Notes: generated by a model not told the origin, from the letters alone. A stretch of 64,000 nucleotides of DNA from JAQVEM01 sp964616545 (GCA_964616545.1 CAZTUA010000012.1:1-64000); one strand, 5' to 3'; shown: positions 17,517 through 26,512, numbered from the stretch's first letter. Numbers and translations: made by a program.

Positions 17517-18341
17517 ATGAGATTTCTAAGCAAAATAATTAAAAAAAGAGATGAAGACAGGTTAATGAAAAAAGGATGCCTTGAAAGAATAATTGCGATT
17601 ACAAACCAGAAAGGCGGCGTTGGTAAAAGTACCACAGCTGTTAACGTATCGGCTTATTTAAGCTCTTATGGGTATAAGACATTATTGATAGACCTTGATC
17701 CCCAGAGCAACTCCACAAGCGGTCTGGGGATAAACCCGACAGATATAAAGGAATCAATTTATGATATTTTAATCCGTGAAAATGAGCCGAATGAGGTGAT
17801 TTTAAAGACAGAATACAAAAACCTTGAAATAATACCATCGTCAATACAGCTTGCAGGAGCAGAAGTAGAGCTAGTTTCAAGCCTGAAAAGAGAATATAAA
17901 CTGAAAGAAGCAGTAAGCAGGATTAAAGGTGAATATGATTTTATAATAATTGACTGTCCTCCTGCGCTGGGGCTTCTGACAATAAATGCACTGACAGTGG
18001 CAAAAGAAGTAATTATACCGATTCAGTGTGAATACTACGCACTTGAAGGGCTGGGTCAGCTTTTAAACACAATAAATATGGTAAAAAAGAATCTTAATGA
18101 TGATTTAAAAATAAAAGGAGCAATAATGACAATGTATGACCCGAGGATAAAACTCTCAGGCCAGGTAATTGAAGAAGTTAAAAATTATTTTTCTGAAAAA
18201 GTATATAAAACAATTATTCCAAGAAATGTGAGGCTTAGTGAAGCACCCAGTTACGGAAAACCCATAATGGAGTATGACCCGGCGTGCAAGGGTGCGGAAG
18301 CTTATAATAATTTTACAAAGGAAGTGATAGAAAATGGCTAG
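17517..18341 (+). CDS. parA: Chromosome partitioning ATPase ParA/Soj
   Basis: 274 aa from ATG 17517. A second ATG at 17565 would give the more usual N-terminus directly before IAITNQKGG; neither has a good ribosome-binding site, so the first 16 residues are doubtful. The deviant Walker A KGGVGKST, the DLDPQSN segment and DCPPALG are present. ParA binds DNA with ATP and drives segregation of ParB-parS complexes. It overlaps parB by 8 nt. Confidence 0.95.
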   Translation: MRFLSKIIKKRDEDRLMKKGCLERIIAITNQKGGVGKSTTAVNVSAYLSSYGYKTLLIDLDPQSNSTSGLGINPTDIKESIYDILIRENEPNEVILKTEYKNLEIIPSSIQLAGAEVELVSSLKREYKLKEAVSRIKGEYDFIIIDCPPALGLLTINALTVAKEVIIPIQCEYYALEGLGQLLNTINMVKKNLNDDLKIKGAIMTMYDPRIKLSGQVIEEVKNYFSEKVYKTIIPRNVRLSEAPSYGKPIMEYDPACKGAEAYNNFTKEVIENG

Positions 18342-19194
18342 AAGGGGTTTAGGGAGAGGGTTGAGCGCATTAATACCAGCTGCAGAAAAGCCTTCTGAAA
18401 ATGAACTAAATGCAGTAGTGGAGCTGCCGTTAGAAAAAATTATCCCAAATAAAAACCAGCCAAGAAACAGATTTGATGAAGAGTCACTGGCTGAGCTGGC
18501 AGAATCTATAAAGGAATTCGGTGTTATTCAACCTATAGTGGTAAGAAAAATTGATGATGTTGAAAAATATGAAATCGTTACCGGGGAAAGAAGGTACCGG
18601 GCAACCAAAAAAATAGGTATCGGAACAATTCCCACAATTGTGGTAAGGGATGTTGACGATATTTCCTCTATTGAAATGGCCCTTATTGAGAACATTCACA
18701 GGGATAATCTAAGCCCCATGGAGAAAGCCCATACTTTCAAACATCTCATCGACGAGTTTAAAATCACACATGATAAGCTTTCAAAAAAAATAGGAAAAAG
18801 CAGAACATCAATAACAAACTCTCTAAGATTACTTGCCCTTCCGATAGATATACAGAAACTGATAAATGACGAAAAGATAAGCGAGGGCCACGCAAGAGCT
18901 ATTCTTGCACTGGATAAAGAAAAAGACCAGATAAAATTTGCAGGCCTAATTATAAAAAATGATTTAAGTGTTAGAGACGCAGAAAAAATTGTAAGCCGGA
19001 ATAAAGAACAAGAATCAAAAGCAAAAACCCGGAAAGTTTTACAATTTAGCAAGTTTCCCAAAATATCAGATAAGCTATCCGAATTTCTTAATGCTCCGAT
19101 TAAAATAACCATGAGCAAAAAAAAGGGAAAGATTTTAATAGAATTTGGCTCCGTTAATGATTTAGAAAGAATAGTGAATAAAATTGTCCAATAA
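18334..19194 (+). CDS. parB: Chromosome partitioning protein ParB/Spo0J
   Basis: 286 aa. It begins with the family-typical GLGRGLSALIP, then the CTPase/ParB N domain with TGERRYRA and the IENIHRDNLSPMEKA block, a helix-turn-helix that reads parS, and a C-terminal dimerisation region. Its targets are surely the two parS sites at 13333 and 14777. The start lies within the last codons of parA, and its end overlaps the TTG start of lipA. Confidence 0.96.
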   Translation: MARRGLGRGLSALIPAAEKPSENELNAVVELPLEKIIPNKNQPRNRFDEESLAELAESIKEFGVIQPIVVRKIDDVEKYEIVTGERRYRATKKIGIGTIPTIVVRDVDDISSIEMALIENIHRDNLSPMEKAHTFKHLIDEFKITHDKLSKKIGKSRTSITNSLRLLALPIDIQKLINDEKISEGHARAILALDKEKDQIKFAGLIIKNDLSVRDAEKIVSRNKEQESKAKTRKVLQFSKFPKISDKLSEFLNAPIKITMSKKKGKILIEFGSVNDLERIVNKIVQ

Positions 19195-20080
19195 AAACCC
19201 GGATTGGCTCAAGAAAAGAGTAAGACTTAATAACTCAAAAGTTAATGAAATTAAATCTCTTATTGATAATCTGCAATTAAACACAGTCTGCCAGAGCGCA
19301 CAGTGTCCCAATATTTATGAGTGTTTTAGTAAAAAAACTGCAACTTTTATGCTTATGGGGGATATCTGTACCAGAAACTGCGGATTCTGCGGGATAAAGA
19401 CCGGAAAACCGGAGGCGCTTGATGAAGACGAACCACTAAAAATTGCCAGAGCCGTAAAAAAGCTGGGGCTAAAATATGTTGTTATAACATCGGTAACAAG
19501 AGATGACCTCCCCGATGGGGGAAGTAATCATTTTGCACAAACTATAAGGGAGATAAAAAGGATAAATCAGGATATAGAAATAGAATGTTTGATTCCGGAT
19601 TTTAAAGGAAACATAAAGAATCTTGAAACAGTATTACGCCAGGAGCTGAGAGTATTAAACCACAATATTGAAACAACAAAAAAAAACTATAAAGAATTCA
19701 GAAATAAATCAAACTACGAACATTCACTTAAAATATTAAAATATGCAAAATTATTGAGGCCGGATATTTTTACAAAATCAGGATTTATGCTCGGGCCCGG
19801 TGAAGATGAAAGAGAAATAATTGGACTGCTCTCTGATTTAAAGAAAGTAGATTGCGATATTGTTACAATAGGGCAGTATCTCAGACCTTCAAGCCTGAAT
19901 ATACCGGTAAAAAAACTTTACAGTCCGGCAGAATTTAAAAAAATAGGAAAACTCGCGGAAAGTTATGGTTTTAAGGCGGTTGTCAGTGGAGTATTTGTAA
20001 GGTCTTCGTATAACGCGGCTGCTGTACTGGATGAGGTTTTTAACATCAGGAAAAATGCAGTTAAAAATAAAGATAAATAA
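19184..20080 (+). CDS. lipA: Lipoyl synthase
   Basis: 298 aa, starting at TTG 19184 and overlapping parB by 11 nt. The auxiliary cluster motif C-x4-C-x5-C (CQSAQCPNIYEC) and the radical-SAM motif CTRNCGFC are intact, and the RSSYNA motif near the C-terminus is present. It inserts two sulfurs into octanoyl groups to make lipoate on 2-oxoacid dehydrogenases or the glycine cleavage H protein. No lipB or lplA is visible in the window. Coupling to parB is unusual. Confidence 0.95.
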   Translation: MSNKNPDWLKKRVRLNNSKVNEIKSLIDNLQLNTVCQSAQCPNIYECFSKKTATFMLMGDICTRNCGFCGIKTGKPEALDEDEPLKIARAVKKLGLKYVVITSVTRDDLPDGGSNHFAQTIREIKRINQDIEIECLIPDFKGNIKNLETVLRQELRVLNHNIETTKKNYKEFRNKSNYEHSLKILKYAKLLRPDIFTKSGFMLGPGEDEREIIGLLSDLKKVDCDIVTIGQYLRPSSLNIPVKKLYSPAEFKKIGKLAESYGFKAVVSGVFVRSSYNAAAVLDEVFNIRKNAVKNKDK

Positions 20081-20224
20081 TGAAAGCCTGCTTATTTTAA
20101 TAGATTTTATGTTTATTATATTATCAGAATTATATATAGTTTCTTATTGACATTTTTAAATAAATTATTTAAACTTTTTATAACTTTCTATAACTTTTTA
20201 AAACATTTTTGCGGGGGAAGACAA

Positions 20225-20413
20225 TTGATATCAAATCTATATAAGGTACGGGAAGCGGCAAAAATATTAAAGGTTAAGCCAATAACTATAAGAAGATGGT
20301 GTAAATCCGGAATGCTAAAAGCAAAAAAAATAGGGAAGAGCTGGTATATTCCAGAGGATGAGCTTATTCTCTTTAAAGATGAAAATGTAAATGTTAAATT
20401 AGATAAAAGCTAA
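20225..20413 (+). CDS. Small excisionase/MerR-type helix-turn-helix protein
   Basis: 62 aa from TTG 20225, which follows GGGGGAAG. An upstream start at 20147 would add a poorly conserved, Phe-rich extension, so the shorter form is preferred. The protein is a single DNA-binding domain: VREAAKILKVKPITIRRWCKSGML, then KKIGKSWYIPEDEL, the pattern of the helix-turn-helix family 17 proteins. These are found in phage excisionases and in chromosomal regulators. No mobile-element genes are nearby, so a chromosomal role is likelier. Confidence 0.7.
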   Translation: MISNLYKVREAAKILKVKPITIRRWCKSGMLKAKKIGKSWYIPEDELILFKDENVNVKLDKS

Positions 20414-20528
20414 CTGCCTTAAAAAAATACAATTTATAAATCCCATATGTTAATATTATATTGTTTATTTAGTTGATAAATAAACAGATATTTATTAGGT
20501 ATTGTATATTTTAAAAACCAGGGTTTAA

Positions 20529-21134
20529 GTGAACAGAGTAAAAGATAGCTTTCTTTCTTATATAGAACGGATAAAAACATACAATAGAATCGCCAGTATT
20601 TCTAAAATTGTAAGAAGATATTTTGCAATAAACGGTTTCGACGGAGTAATTACTATAATAGGTGTCCTGGTCGGGAACTATATTATCGGAGTAAAAGATT
20701 ACAAACATGTAATAATAGCCGGTGCAGCTGTATGCATATCTTTAGGAGTTTCTGGAGTGTGGAGTGCCTATAACAGTGAGGCCGCAGAAAGAAAAAAAGA
20801 AATATATGACCTCGAGAAATCTATTCTTCATAATTTAGATGAAACAATAATATCAAAAGCGCAAAAATTTGCCGTGGGTGTACTTGCTGCGGTAAACGGA
20901 CTTTCACCGGTTATAACAGCATTTATACCCCTGGTTCCTTTTATTTTTGGAGGAATTCTCCCCATCAGCATATGTTATTACAGCGGATTTATTCTTGCAT
21001 TCTTAATATTGTTCGGCATAGGTTTATTTCTGGGTAAAATTTCCAGAGGCAACCTTATTGTCAGTGGTATAAAAATGCTAATAGCAGGCGGTTTTTGCAT
21101 CGGCCTGAGCCTGCTATTAACACTTATTGAGTGA
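20529..21134 (+). CDS. VIT1/CCC1-like membrane protein
   Basis: 201 aa, with about five membrane helices. The N-terminal segment RRYFAINGFDGVITIIGVLVG and the following GVSGVWSAYNSEAAERKKE block match the VIT1/CCC1 family of iron/manganese transporters, which remove divalent metals from the cytoplasm. The cytoplasmic metal-binding helical region of eukaryotic VIT1 is reduced here to a short charged stretch. Start is GTG 20529. Family fairly sure, substrate unknown. Confidence 0.65.
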   Translation: MNRVKDSFLSYIERIKTYNRIASISKIVRRYFAINGFDGVITIIGVLVGNYIIGVKDYKHVIIAGAAVCISLGVSGVWSAYNSEAAERKKEIYDLEKSILHNLDETIISKAQKFAVGVLAAVNGLSPVITAFIPLVPFIFGGILPISICYYSGFILAFLILFGIGLFLGKISRGNLIVSGIKMLIAGGFCIGLSLLLTLIE

Positions 21135-21208
21135 TATTAAAATATAAAAAAGCGGAACCTTTTAATTAACATCAAAAAAAATGACAAATTTTTGAAAATT
21201 TATTAAGC

Positions 21209-22546
21209 CTATAAAAGGTGGAGATAAGAATCCAGCTCATATTTAGAAACATGGGTTCTATATCTATCCCACTCAATTTTTTTATTTTCTATAAACTTAT
21301 AAAAAATATGATCACCCAGGGTCTCTCTTACCAGGTCGCTTTTTTCCATGAATTTTAATGCTTCAAGGAGATTATCCGGAAGAGTCTCTATCCCCGCCTC
21401 TTCTCTCTTCTGAATATCCATTTCAAAGATATTTTCCTCAATTGGCTCTGGAAGAGGGTATTTGTTCTTTATGCCTTCAAGGCCCGCTGCGAGCATAACA
21501 CTGAAGGCAAGATAAGGATTACAGGCAGGATCCGGGCACCTGAATTCAACCCTTGTTGATGTTTCTTTATCAGGTTTATATAGGGGGACCCTTACAAGTG
21601 TTGACCTGTTCCTTCTTGCCCATGAGATATAAACTGGTGCTTCAAATCCAGGTACCAGTCTTTTATAAGAGTTAACCCATTGATTTGTGATTGCCACTAT
21701 CTCTTTGCAGTGTTTGAGTATACCTGCAATATAATACTTGCCCGTATTAGATAGATGGTATTTATCGTCAGGATCATGAAAAGAATTTTTGTCTCCCCTG
21801 AAAAGAGATTGATGCGTATGCATTCCACTTCCATTTTCCCCGAATAAAGGCTTGGGCATAAAAGTGGCGTATACACCCTTTTGTGTTGCAACCTCCTTCA
21901 CAATAAGTCTGTATGTCATAGCATTATCAGCCATTGTAAGAGCATCGGCATATCTTAAATCTATTTCATGCTGTGAGGGGGCAACTTCATGATGTGAGTA
22001 TTCCACTCCTATGCCCATTGATTCTAAAAATAGTATTGTGGTCCTTCTTAACTCAGTTGCCACATCCAGGGTTGTCAGGTCGAAATACCCCCCCCTGTCA
22101 AGTATCTCAGGGTTCCCGCTATCATCTTTAAAATAAAAGAATTCAAGCTCCGGGCCAACATAGAAAGTATAGCCCATATCTTTTGCTTTTTTTAACATTC
22201 TTTTAAGAACCCACCTCGGGTCGCCTTTAAAATTCGACCTGTCCGGCTCAAGTATGTCACAGAACATCCTCGCGACTCCATTCTCTTCCGGACTCCAGGG
22301 GAGTATCTGAAAGGTAGCCGGGTCGGGCATCGCAATAACATCGCTTTCCTCTATTCTGGAAAAACCTTCAATAGAAGAACCATCAAAACCCATACCTTCA
22401 GTTAATGCATTTTCAAGCTCCTCTACGGTAATTGCAAAGCTTTTTAAGAACCCCTGAACATCTGTAAACCAGAGTCTTATAAACTTTATATCGTTGTCGT
22501 GGGCCTTTTTTAAGACGTATTGTTTCATCTCTTCGTTTTTATCCAT
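21209..22546 (-). CDS. glnA: Glutamine synthetase, type I
   Basis: 445 aa from ATG 22546, chosen because GGGAG lies 8 nt upstream; an ATG six codons earlier would have no ribosome-binding site. It makes glutamine from glutamate and ammonia with ATP. Typical blocks include FDGSSIEGF, GPELEFF, NGSGMHTHQS and NRSTLVRVP. The shorter length and C-terminus resemble the GSI-alpha type, which lacks the adenylylation site. It is probably its own transcription unit after glnB; its promoter region carries the palindrome shared with amtB. Confidence 0.96.
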   Translation of the reverse strand: MDKNEEMKQYVLKKAHDNDIKFIRLWFTDVQGFLKSFAITVEELENALTEGMGFDGSSIEGFSRIEESDVIAMPDPATFQILPWSPEENGVARMFCDILEPDRSNFKGDPRWVLKRMLKKAKDMGYTFYVGPELEFFYFKDDSGNPEILDRGGYFDLTTLDVATELRRTTILFLESMGIGVEYSHHEVAPSQHEIDLRYADALTMADNAMTYRLIVKEVATQKGVYATFMPKPLFGENGSGMHTHQSLFRGDKNSFHDPDDKYHLSNTGKYYIAGILKHCKEIVAITNQWVNSYKRLVPGFEAPVYISWARRNRSTLVRVPLYKPDKETSTRVEFRCPDPACNPYLAFSVMLAAGLEGIKNKYPLPEPIEENIFEMDIQKREEAGIETLPDNLLEALKFMEKSDLVRETLGDHIFYKFIENKKIEWDRYRTHVSKYELDSYLHLL

Positions 22547-22593
22547 AATAATAGCTCCCTTCACTGTTTATAAAAATTAGCAAATAATAATGA

Positions 22594-22605
22594 AACCTTC
22601 AGGTT
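22594..22605. promoter_or_regulatory. Palindrome in the glnA promoter (candidate GlnR-like site)
   Basis: AACCTTCAGGTT is a perfect inverted repeat (AACCT / AGGTT) upstream of glnA. Eleven of its 12 bases recur upstream of amtB at 24398-24408. On the coding strand it reads AACCTGAAGGTT and is followed 18 nt later by GCTAAT, a -10-like hexamer, so it occupies the -35 position. Confidence 0.6.
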
Positions 22606-22702
22606 GTTGACAGGTTTAAAAATTCCATAAAATTATAACTTAAATTTAAATAAAAATTTATATAAATCGTGTTAAATCTATGTTAAATCTTTAATTCTGC
22701 TG

Positions 22703-23044
22703 CTAACCTATTGCTTCCTTCCCTTCTTCGCCGGTCCTTATCCTAATGCATCTTGCAAGGTCGATAACAAAAATTTTTCCATCGCCGATATTACCTGTAT
22801 ATGCGCCTTTTTTTATTGCACTGATGGTGGGTTCCACGAATTTTTCATTTACCGCTATTTCAAGCCTTATTTTTTTAATAAGATTAACTTCGTGTATAAT
22901 CCCTCTGTATGTTTCTGTATAGCCCTTTTGCTGGCCGCATCCAAGCACATTGGTAACTGTCATCTTATATATCTCATTATCGAATAATGCTTTTTTAACA
23001 TCGGGTAATTTATGCGGCTGAATCATGGCAATGATTAATTTCAT
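22703..23044 (-). CDS. glnB: Nitrogen regulatory protein P-II (GlnB/GlnK)
   Basis: 113 aa, normal length. It senses 2-oxoglutarate and ATP/ADP, and adjacent to amtB it probably gates the ammonium channel in the GlnK manner. The B-loop TGNIGDGKIFV and C-terminal RIRTGEEG are intact, and Gln39 that contacts 2-oxoglutarate is kept. The T-loop reads YTETYRGIIHE: Tyr46 is present but the uridylylated Tyr51 is His. Modification by a GlnD-type enzyme is therefore unlikely. It lies 32 nt downstream of amtB. Confidence 0.95.
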   Translation of the reverse strand: MKLIIAMIQPHKLPDVKKALFDNEIYKMTVTNVLGCGQQKGYTETYRGIIHEVNLIKKIRLEIAVNEKFVEPTISAIKKGAYTGNIGDGKIFVIDLARCIRIRTGEEGKEAIG

Positions 23045-23076
23045 ATTTAATCTCCTTTCCTTTAAAAATTAATATT

Positions 23077-24339
23077 CTAGTCATTCTGGAAAATCTGGAA
23101 GCCGCTGTAAGCTTCCATACCGTGTTCATCAATATCAAGTCCTTTTAACTCGGTATCTCTGGAAACCCTCAACCCTATCGTCTTTTTAATTGTAAAGAAT
23201 ACCAGAAGCATTATTCCAAAAGTCCAAGCAAACACGCTGACAGCACCGGTAAGCTGTGTGAGAAGCAGTCCCGGGCCGCCTCCGTAAAGAAGGCCATTTA
23301 AATTTTCAAACCCGGCGAGTTCTGAATATTCCGACTGTGCAAAAAAACCAACAAACAGAGTTCCAAAGAAACCGCAGACACCGTGAACAGATACAGCCCC
23401 CACGGGATCATCTATTCTGAATTTTTTATCAAGCAGTTCAACCGATATGCTTACAATTATTCCGCATAACAGCCCTATAATAATGGCGCTGTACGGTGAT
23501 ACCACCGCACACCCCGCAGTAATGCCCACCAGCCCTGCCAGTGCTCCGTTTAATGTCATGGATGCATCCGGCTTTTTATACTTTACCCATGTATAGAACA
23601 TGGTTGCCAGTGCTCCGGCAGCAGCAGCAAGAGTGGTAGCAACGGCTATGGTAGCAATAGCCGGACTGCCTGCGGACAGAGTGCTTCCCGGATTAAAGCC
23701 GTACCAGCCAAACCATAAAATAAAAACACCGAGTGTCGCAAGCGGGATATTATGGCCGGGAATTGCGTTTGAGCTTCCATCGCTGTTATATTTGCCTAAT
23801 CTCGGGCCAAGCACAATAGCACCGGCAAGACCTGCCCATCCTCCTACTGAATGAACAACAGTGGAACCGGCGAAATCAACCATACCCATATCTGCCAGCC
23901 AGCCGCCTCCCCATATCCAGTGGCCTGCTACAGGATAGACAAGCCCGGTAATAAAAATAGAGTAAATAAGGTAATTTTTGAATTTGATTCTTTCTGCAAC
24001 GGCTCCAGAAACAATTGTAGCTGCAGTGGCAGCGAATACAGCCTGAAAAATCCAGAATGCAAAGATTGAAGCAGAAGCCTCTCCGGTTATCTGGAGAGTG
24101 AAACCGCTGGTTCCGATAAAACCCCCTGCATCCCTGCCAAACATAAACCCGAAACCAATTAGAAGAAACAAAACACTTCCGATGCAAAAATCAATCAGGT
24201 TCTTCATGAGAATATTTACAGAGTTTTTTGCGCGGGTAAAACCGGTTTCAACCATTGCAAAACCAGCCTGCATAAAAAATACCATAAATGCCGTGATAAG
24301 AATCCAGAGAGTATCAAGGTTAGTTGCGAGCTGTTCCAT
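23077..24339 (-). CDS. amtB: Ammonium transporter
   Basis: 420 aa, with about eleven membrane helices. It conducts ammonium/ammonia across the cytoplasmic membrane as a trimer. The start block FFMQAGFAMVETGFTRAKNSVNILMKNL, the GHWIWGGGWL segment and DPVGAVSVHGVCGFFG with a conserved His are typical. GGAGG precedes the ATG. It is cotranscribed with glnB and lies just downstream of the GlnR-like regulator; its upstream region has the palindrome shared with glnA. Confidence 0.96.
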   Translation of the reverse strand: MEQLATNLDTLWILITAFMVFFMQAGFAMVETGFTRAKNSVNILMKNLIDFCIGSVLFLLIGFGFMFGRDAGGFIGTSGFTLQITGEASASIFAFWIFQAVFAATAATIVSGAVAERIKFKNYLIYSIFITGLVYPVAGHWIWGGGWLADMGMVDFAGSTVVHSVGGWAGLAGAIVLGPRLGKYNSDGSSNAIPGHNIPLATLGVFILWFGWYGFNPGSTLSAGSPAIATIAVATTLAAAAGALATMFYTWVKYKKPDASMTLNGALAGLVGITAGCAVVSPYSAIIIGLLCGIIVSISVELLDKKFRIDDPVGAVSVHGVCGFFGTLFVGFFAQSEYSELAGFENLNGLLYGGGPGLLLTQLTGAVSVFAWTFGIMLLVFFTIKKTIGLRVSRDTELKGLDIDEHGMEAYSGFQIFQND

Positions 24340-24397
24340 TTTTCCTCCATACGTTTTCTGTTATAAATAATGAAGAAAATTGTACCGCTTTAACTTT

Positions 24398-24408
24398 ACC
24401 TTCAGGTT
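24398..24408. promoter_or_regulatory. Palindrome in the amtB promoter (candidate GlnR-like site)
   Basis: ACCTTCAGGTT matches the glnA promoter element over 11 bases. On the coding strand AACCTGAAGGT is followed 18 nt later by TACAAT, a good -10 hexamer. It also reads GTAAC-n6-GTAAA, close to the actinobacterial GlnR box gTnAC-n6-GnAAc. Confidence 0.6.
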
Positions 24409-24475
24409 ACAGCTCTGTTAAAAGTTTGTTAAATATTAAAAGCCGGGGCGCATCTACCGTGGTATAAAACAGGCG

Positions 24476-25177
24476 CTAAAATTTATCGGAGCTGGAATTA
24501 CCGGGGGAGAACATATAGCCGACATTACGGATTGTTTTTAACATAAGACTGTACGGAGGCGGAATCTTGGAACGGAGTCTTCTAATATGAACATCAACAG
24601 TTCTGCTGCCGCCATAAAAATCATATTCCCAGACTAATGAAAGAAGCTTTTTTCTCGTGAAAACCCTGTCGCGGTTCTTAAGAAGGAGCTTTAGAAGCTC
24701 AAACTCTTTAAAAGTCAGTTCAATTGGAGCGTCATTGACGGTTAGTTCATATTTATCAGGATTTAGTACAAGACCATTTACAATAATAGCATTTACCGGA
24801 GGATAAATACCCCTTCTGATAAGAACAGCTTTTACTCTGATGGCAAGCTCTTTTCTAATATTTGAAATAAAGCAAAAATCATCAAATTTAATTCCATTTT
24901 CAAACAGGAGATCAGCGCAGCTAAAATCCAGCAATGCAATCTTTGCGATATCCGTTTTTCCTTTGCTTTTCAGTTCATTTTTGATAGAAGCAATATCCGC
25001 AGTATTTTTTGCGGCAATATGTAAAACTACCAATCTTACACCTTTAAGGCCGGCAGCGAATTTTTCAGGGCTGTCCGGTATCTGTATATTGAAATTACCT
25101 GCATTTAGAGCATTTTTTATTACGCCCGCAAGCGCTCTGTCATCCGAAAAAAGAAGCGTTTTAATTGAATAAGCCAT
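24476..25177 (-). CDS. Atypical OmpR-type regulator, GlnR-like
   Basis: 233 aa. The C-terminal winged helix (about 130-228) has LTFKEFELLKLLLKNRDRVFTR, YDFYGGSRTVDVHIRRLRSK and TIRNVGYMF, strikingly like actinobacterial GlnR. The N-terminal receiver-like domain keeps an acidic pair (Asp12-Asp13) but has His53 where the phosphorylated Asp should be, so it is probably phosphorylation-independent. No histidine kinase gene is adjacent. GlnR regulates nitrogen assimilation in Actinomycetota, and this gene lies directly upstream of amtB-glnB-glnA, whose promoters share a palindrome. Nitrogen control is a strong inference from similarity plus context. Confidence 0.75.
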   Translation of the reverse strand: MAYSIKTLLFSDDRALAGVIKNALNAGNFNIQIPDSPEKFAAGLKGVRLVVLHIAAKNTADIASIKNELKSKGKTDIAKIALLDFSCADLLFENGIKFDDFCFISNIRKELAIRVKAVLIRRGIYPPVNAIIVNGLVLNPDKYELTVNDAPIELTFKEFELLKLLLKNRDRVFTRKKLLSLVWEYDFYGGSRTVDVHIRRLRSKIPPPYSLMLKTIRNVGYMFSPGNSSSDKF

Positions 25178-25332
25178 ATTTAAACCCGGTAAAAATTTAA
25201 CAGAAATACAATTTTTATATTATAGAGTAATTTAATATATAGTAAAAGTAACAGGACCTGTCCGGATATATAAAAAATTATAAAAATAAAGGATTTTTAT
25301 TTATTTTTTAAAACCATTATGTTAGTATTATA

Positions 25333-25347
25333 TTGCGCAAGCGCTTT
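25333..25347. promoter_or_regulatory. Half-conserved LacI-type operator upstream of the lacI-family gene
   Basis: TTGCGCAAGCGCTTT matches the right half of the perfect palindrome before galK (GCAAGTGCTT) in 9 of 10 bases. A TATTAT hexamer lies just before it. This suggests autoregulation. Confidence 0.5.
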
Positions 25348-25379
25348 CATAATATTTTATAATTTTCAGTAAGTACGTG

Positions 25380-26381
25380 ATGGTAAACTATAATGATATA
25401 GCAAAACTGGCAAAAGTTTCCCCTACGACAGTATCACATGTAATCAATGAAACCAGGTTTGTCATGCCTGAAACAAAAGAAAGAGTTTTTAAGGCAATGA
25501 GGAAACTAAAGTACCAGCCCAATCTTCTTGCAAGAAGTCTTGCTACAGGCAAAACGCATACTGTTGGACTGGTTATTTCGGATATAAGGAACCCATTCTA
25601 TCCGGAGCTTATCCAGGGCGTGGAAGAACTCGCGGTAAAAAATGAGTATAACGTGTTCTTATGTAATACCGATTATGACATTGACAAGGGATTAAAATCC
25701 ATAGGGGCTTTAATAAAAAGAAAAATAGACGGCATAATTGTTGCCTCCAGCCAGGTGGACAGTTCTGTGATAGACCAGCTTGTTGATACTGATGTTAATT
25801 TTGTACTGGTAGACTGGTGTAAGAGAAATATAAAAGTGGACAGCCTCTACTTTGATTACAAGGTTGGAATAAAAGAAGCTATTTCTCATTTATATTCCCT
25901 CGGGCACAGAAATATTTTTTTTATAAGCGGCCCAAAAAAATTGAAAACAGCGGAAATAAGAATGAGAAATTTTATAGATACAGTAAAAAGCCATAAAAAG
26001 GAAAAAATAAAATATAAGATACTGGAAAGCAATCATAAAATAGACGGGGGTTATGAAGCTGCCGCTAAAATAATAAAAGAAAAGAAACTCCCCACAGCAA
26101 TTATCTGCTCAAATGACCTTATGGCTTTAGGAGCCATGAAAGCTTTTCAGGCCAGGGGTATTAAAATTCCGGATGATATATCTATTATCGGTCTGGATAA
26201 TATAGCGCTGACTGAAATAGTTTCACCTGCGCTGACAACTATAGAGCTTGAGAGATATGAAATAGGTAAAACTGCGATGGAGATGCTGCTAAACAGAATG
26301 AAGGAAAGAGAATTGCCCAAACAGACATGCATTTTTAAAACCAGATTAATTATAAGAGGAAGTACGGGAAGAGCAGGATAG
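25380..26381 (+). CDS. LacI family transcriptional regulator
   Basis: 333 aa from ATG 25380 (a GTG one codon earlier is possible). The helix-turn-helix NYNDIAKLAKVSPTTVSHVIN and hinge helix QPNLLARSLATGKT are followed by a periplasmic-binding-protein-like effector domain (about 60-330) with NPFYPELIQGVE, CSNDLMALGAMKA and ISIIGLDN. It probably binds a sugar and releases the operator at 26493. Its neighbours, galactokinase, a sugar ABC transporter and galT, indicate control of galactose or galactoside use. Confidence 0.9.
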   Translation: MVNYNDIAKLAKVSPTTVSHVINETRFVMPETKERVFKAMRKLKYQPNLLARSLATGKTHTVGLVISDIRNPFYPELIQGVEELAVKNEYNVFLCNTDYDIDKGLKSIGALIKRKIDGIIVASSQVDSSVIDQLVDTDVNFVLVDWCKRNIKVDSLYFDYKVGIKEAISHLYSLGHRNIFFISGPKKLKTAEIRMRNFIDTVKSHKKEKIKYKILESNHKIDGGYEAAAKIIKEKKLPTAIICSNDLMALGAMKAFQARGIKIPDDISIIGLDNIALTEIVSPALTTIELERYEIGKTAMEMLLNRMKERELPKQTCIFKTRLIIRGSTGRAG

Positions 26382-26459
26382 CTCATTAACAGACATGAAA
26401 TTATTGAAAGTTTAGAACTTAATATTAAATTAATCTCGAGTAAATAGGAAAATGGAAAC

Positions 26460-26488
26460 TTGACAGGTAATTTAATTTTTTATATTAT
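26460..26488 (+). promoter_or_regulatory. Promoter of galK
   Basis: TTGACA (26460-26465), a 17-nt spacer and TATTAT (26483-26488) form a near-consensus housekeeping promoter. The operator begins 4 nt after the -10. Confidence 0.75.
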
Positions 26489-26492
26489 AAAA

Positions 26493-26512
26493 AAGCACTT
26501 GCGCAAGTGCTT
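26493..26512. promoter_or_regulatory. LacI-type operator at the galK promoter
   Basis: AAGCACTTGC is followed directly by its exact reverse complement, a perfect 20-bp palindrome with a central CG as in LacI/GalR operators. It covers the expected transcription start, so bound repressor would block galK. Confidence 0.8.

Noticed and set aside
25249..25263. ACAGGACCTGT near-palindrome upstream of the lacI-family gene
   Set aside because: Short, odd-length, not repeated elsewhere and away from the promoter elements; likely chance.
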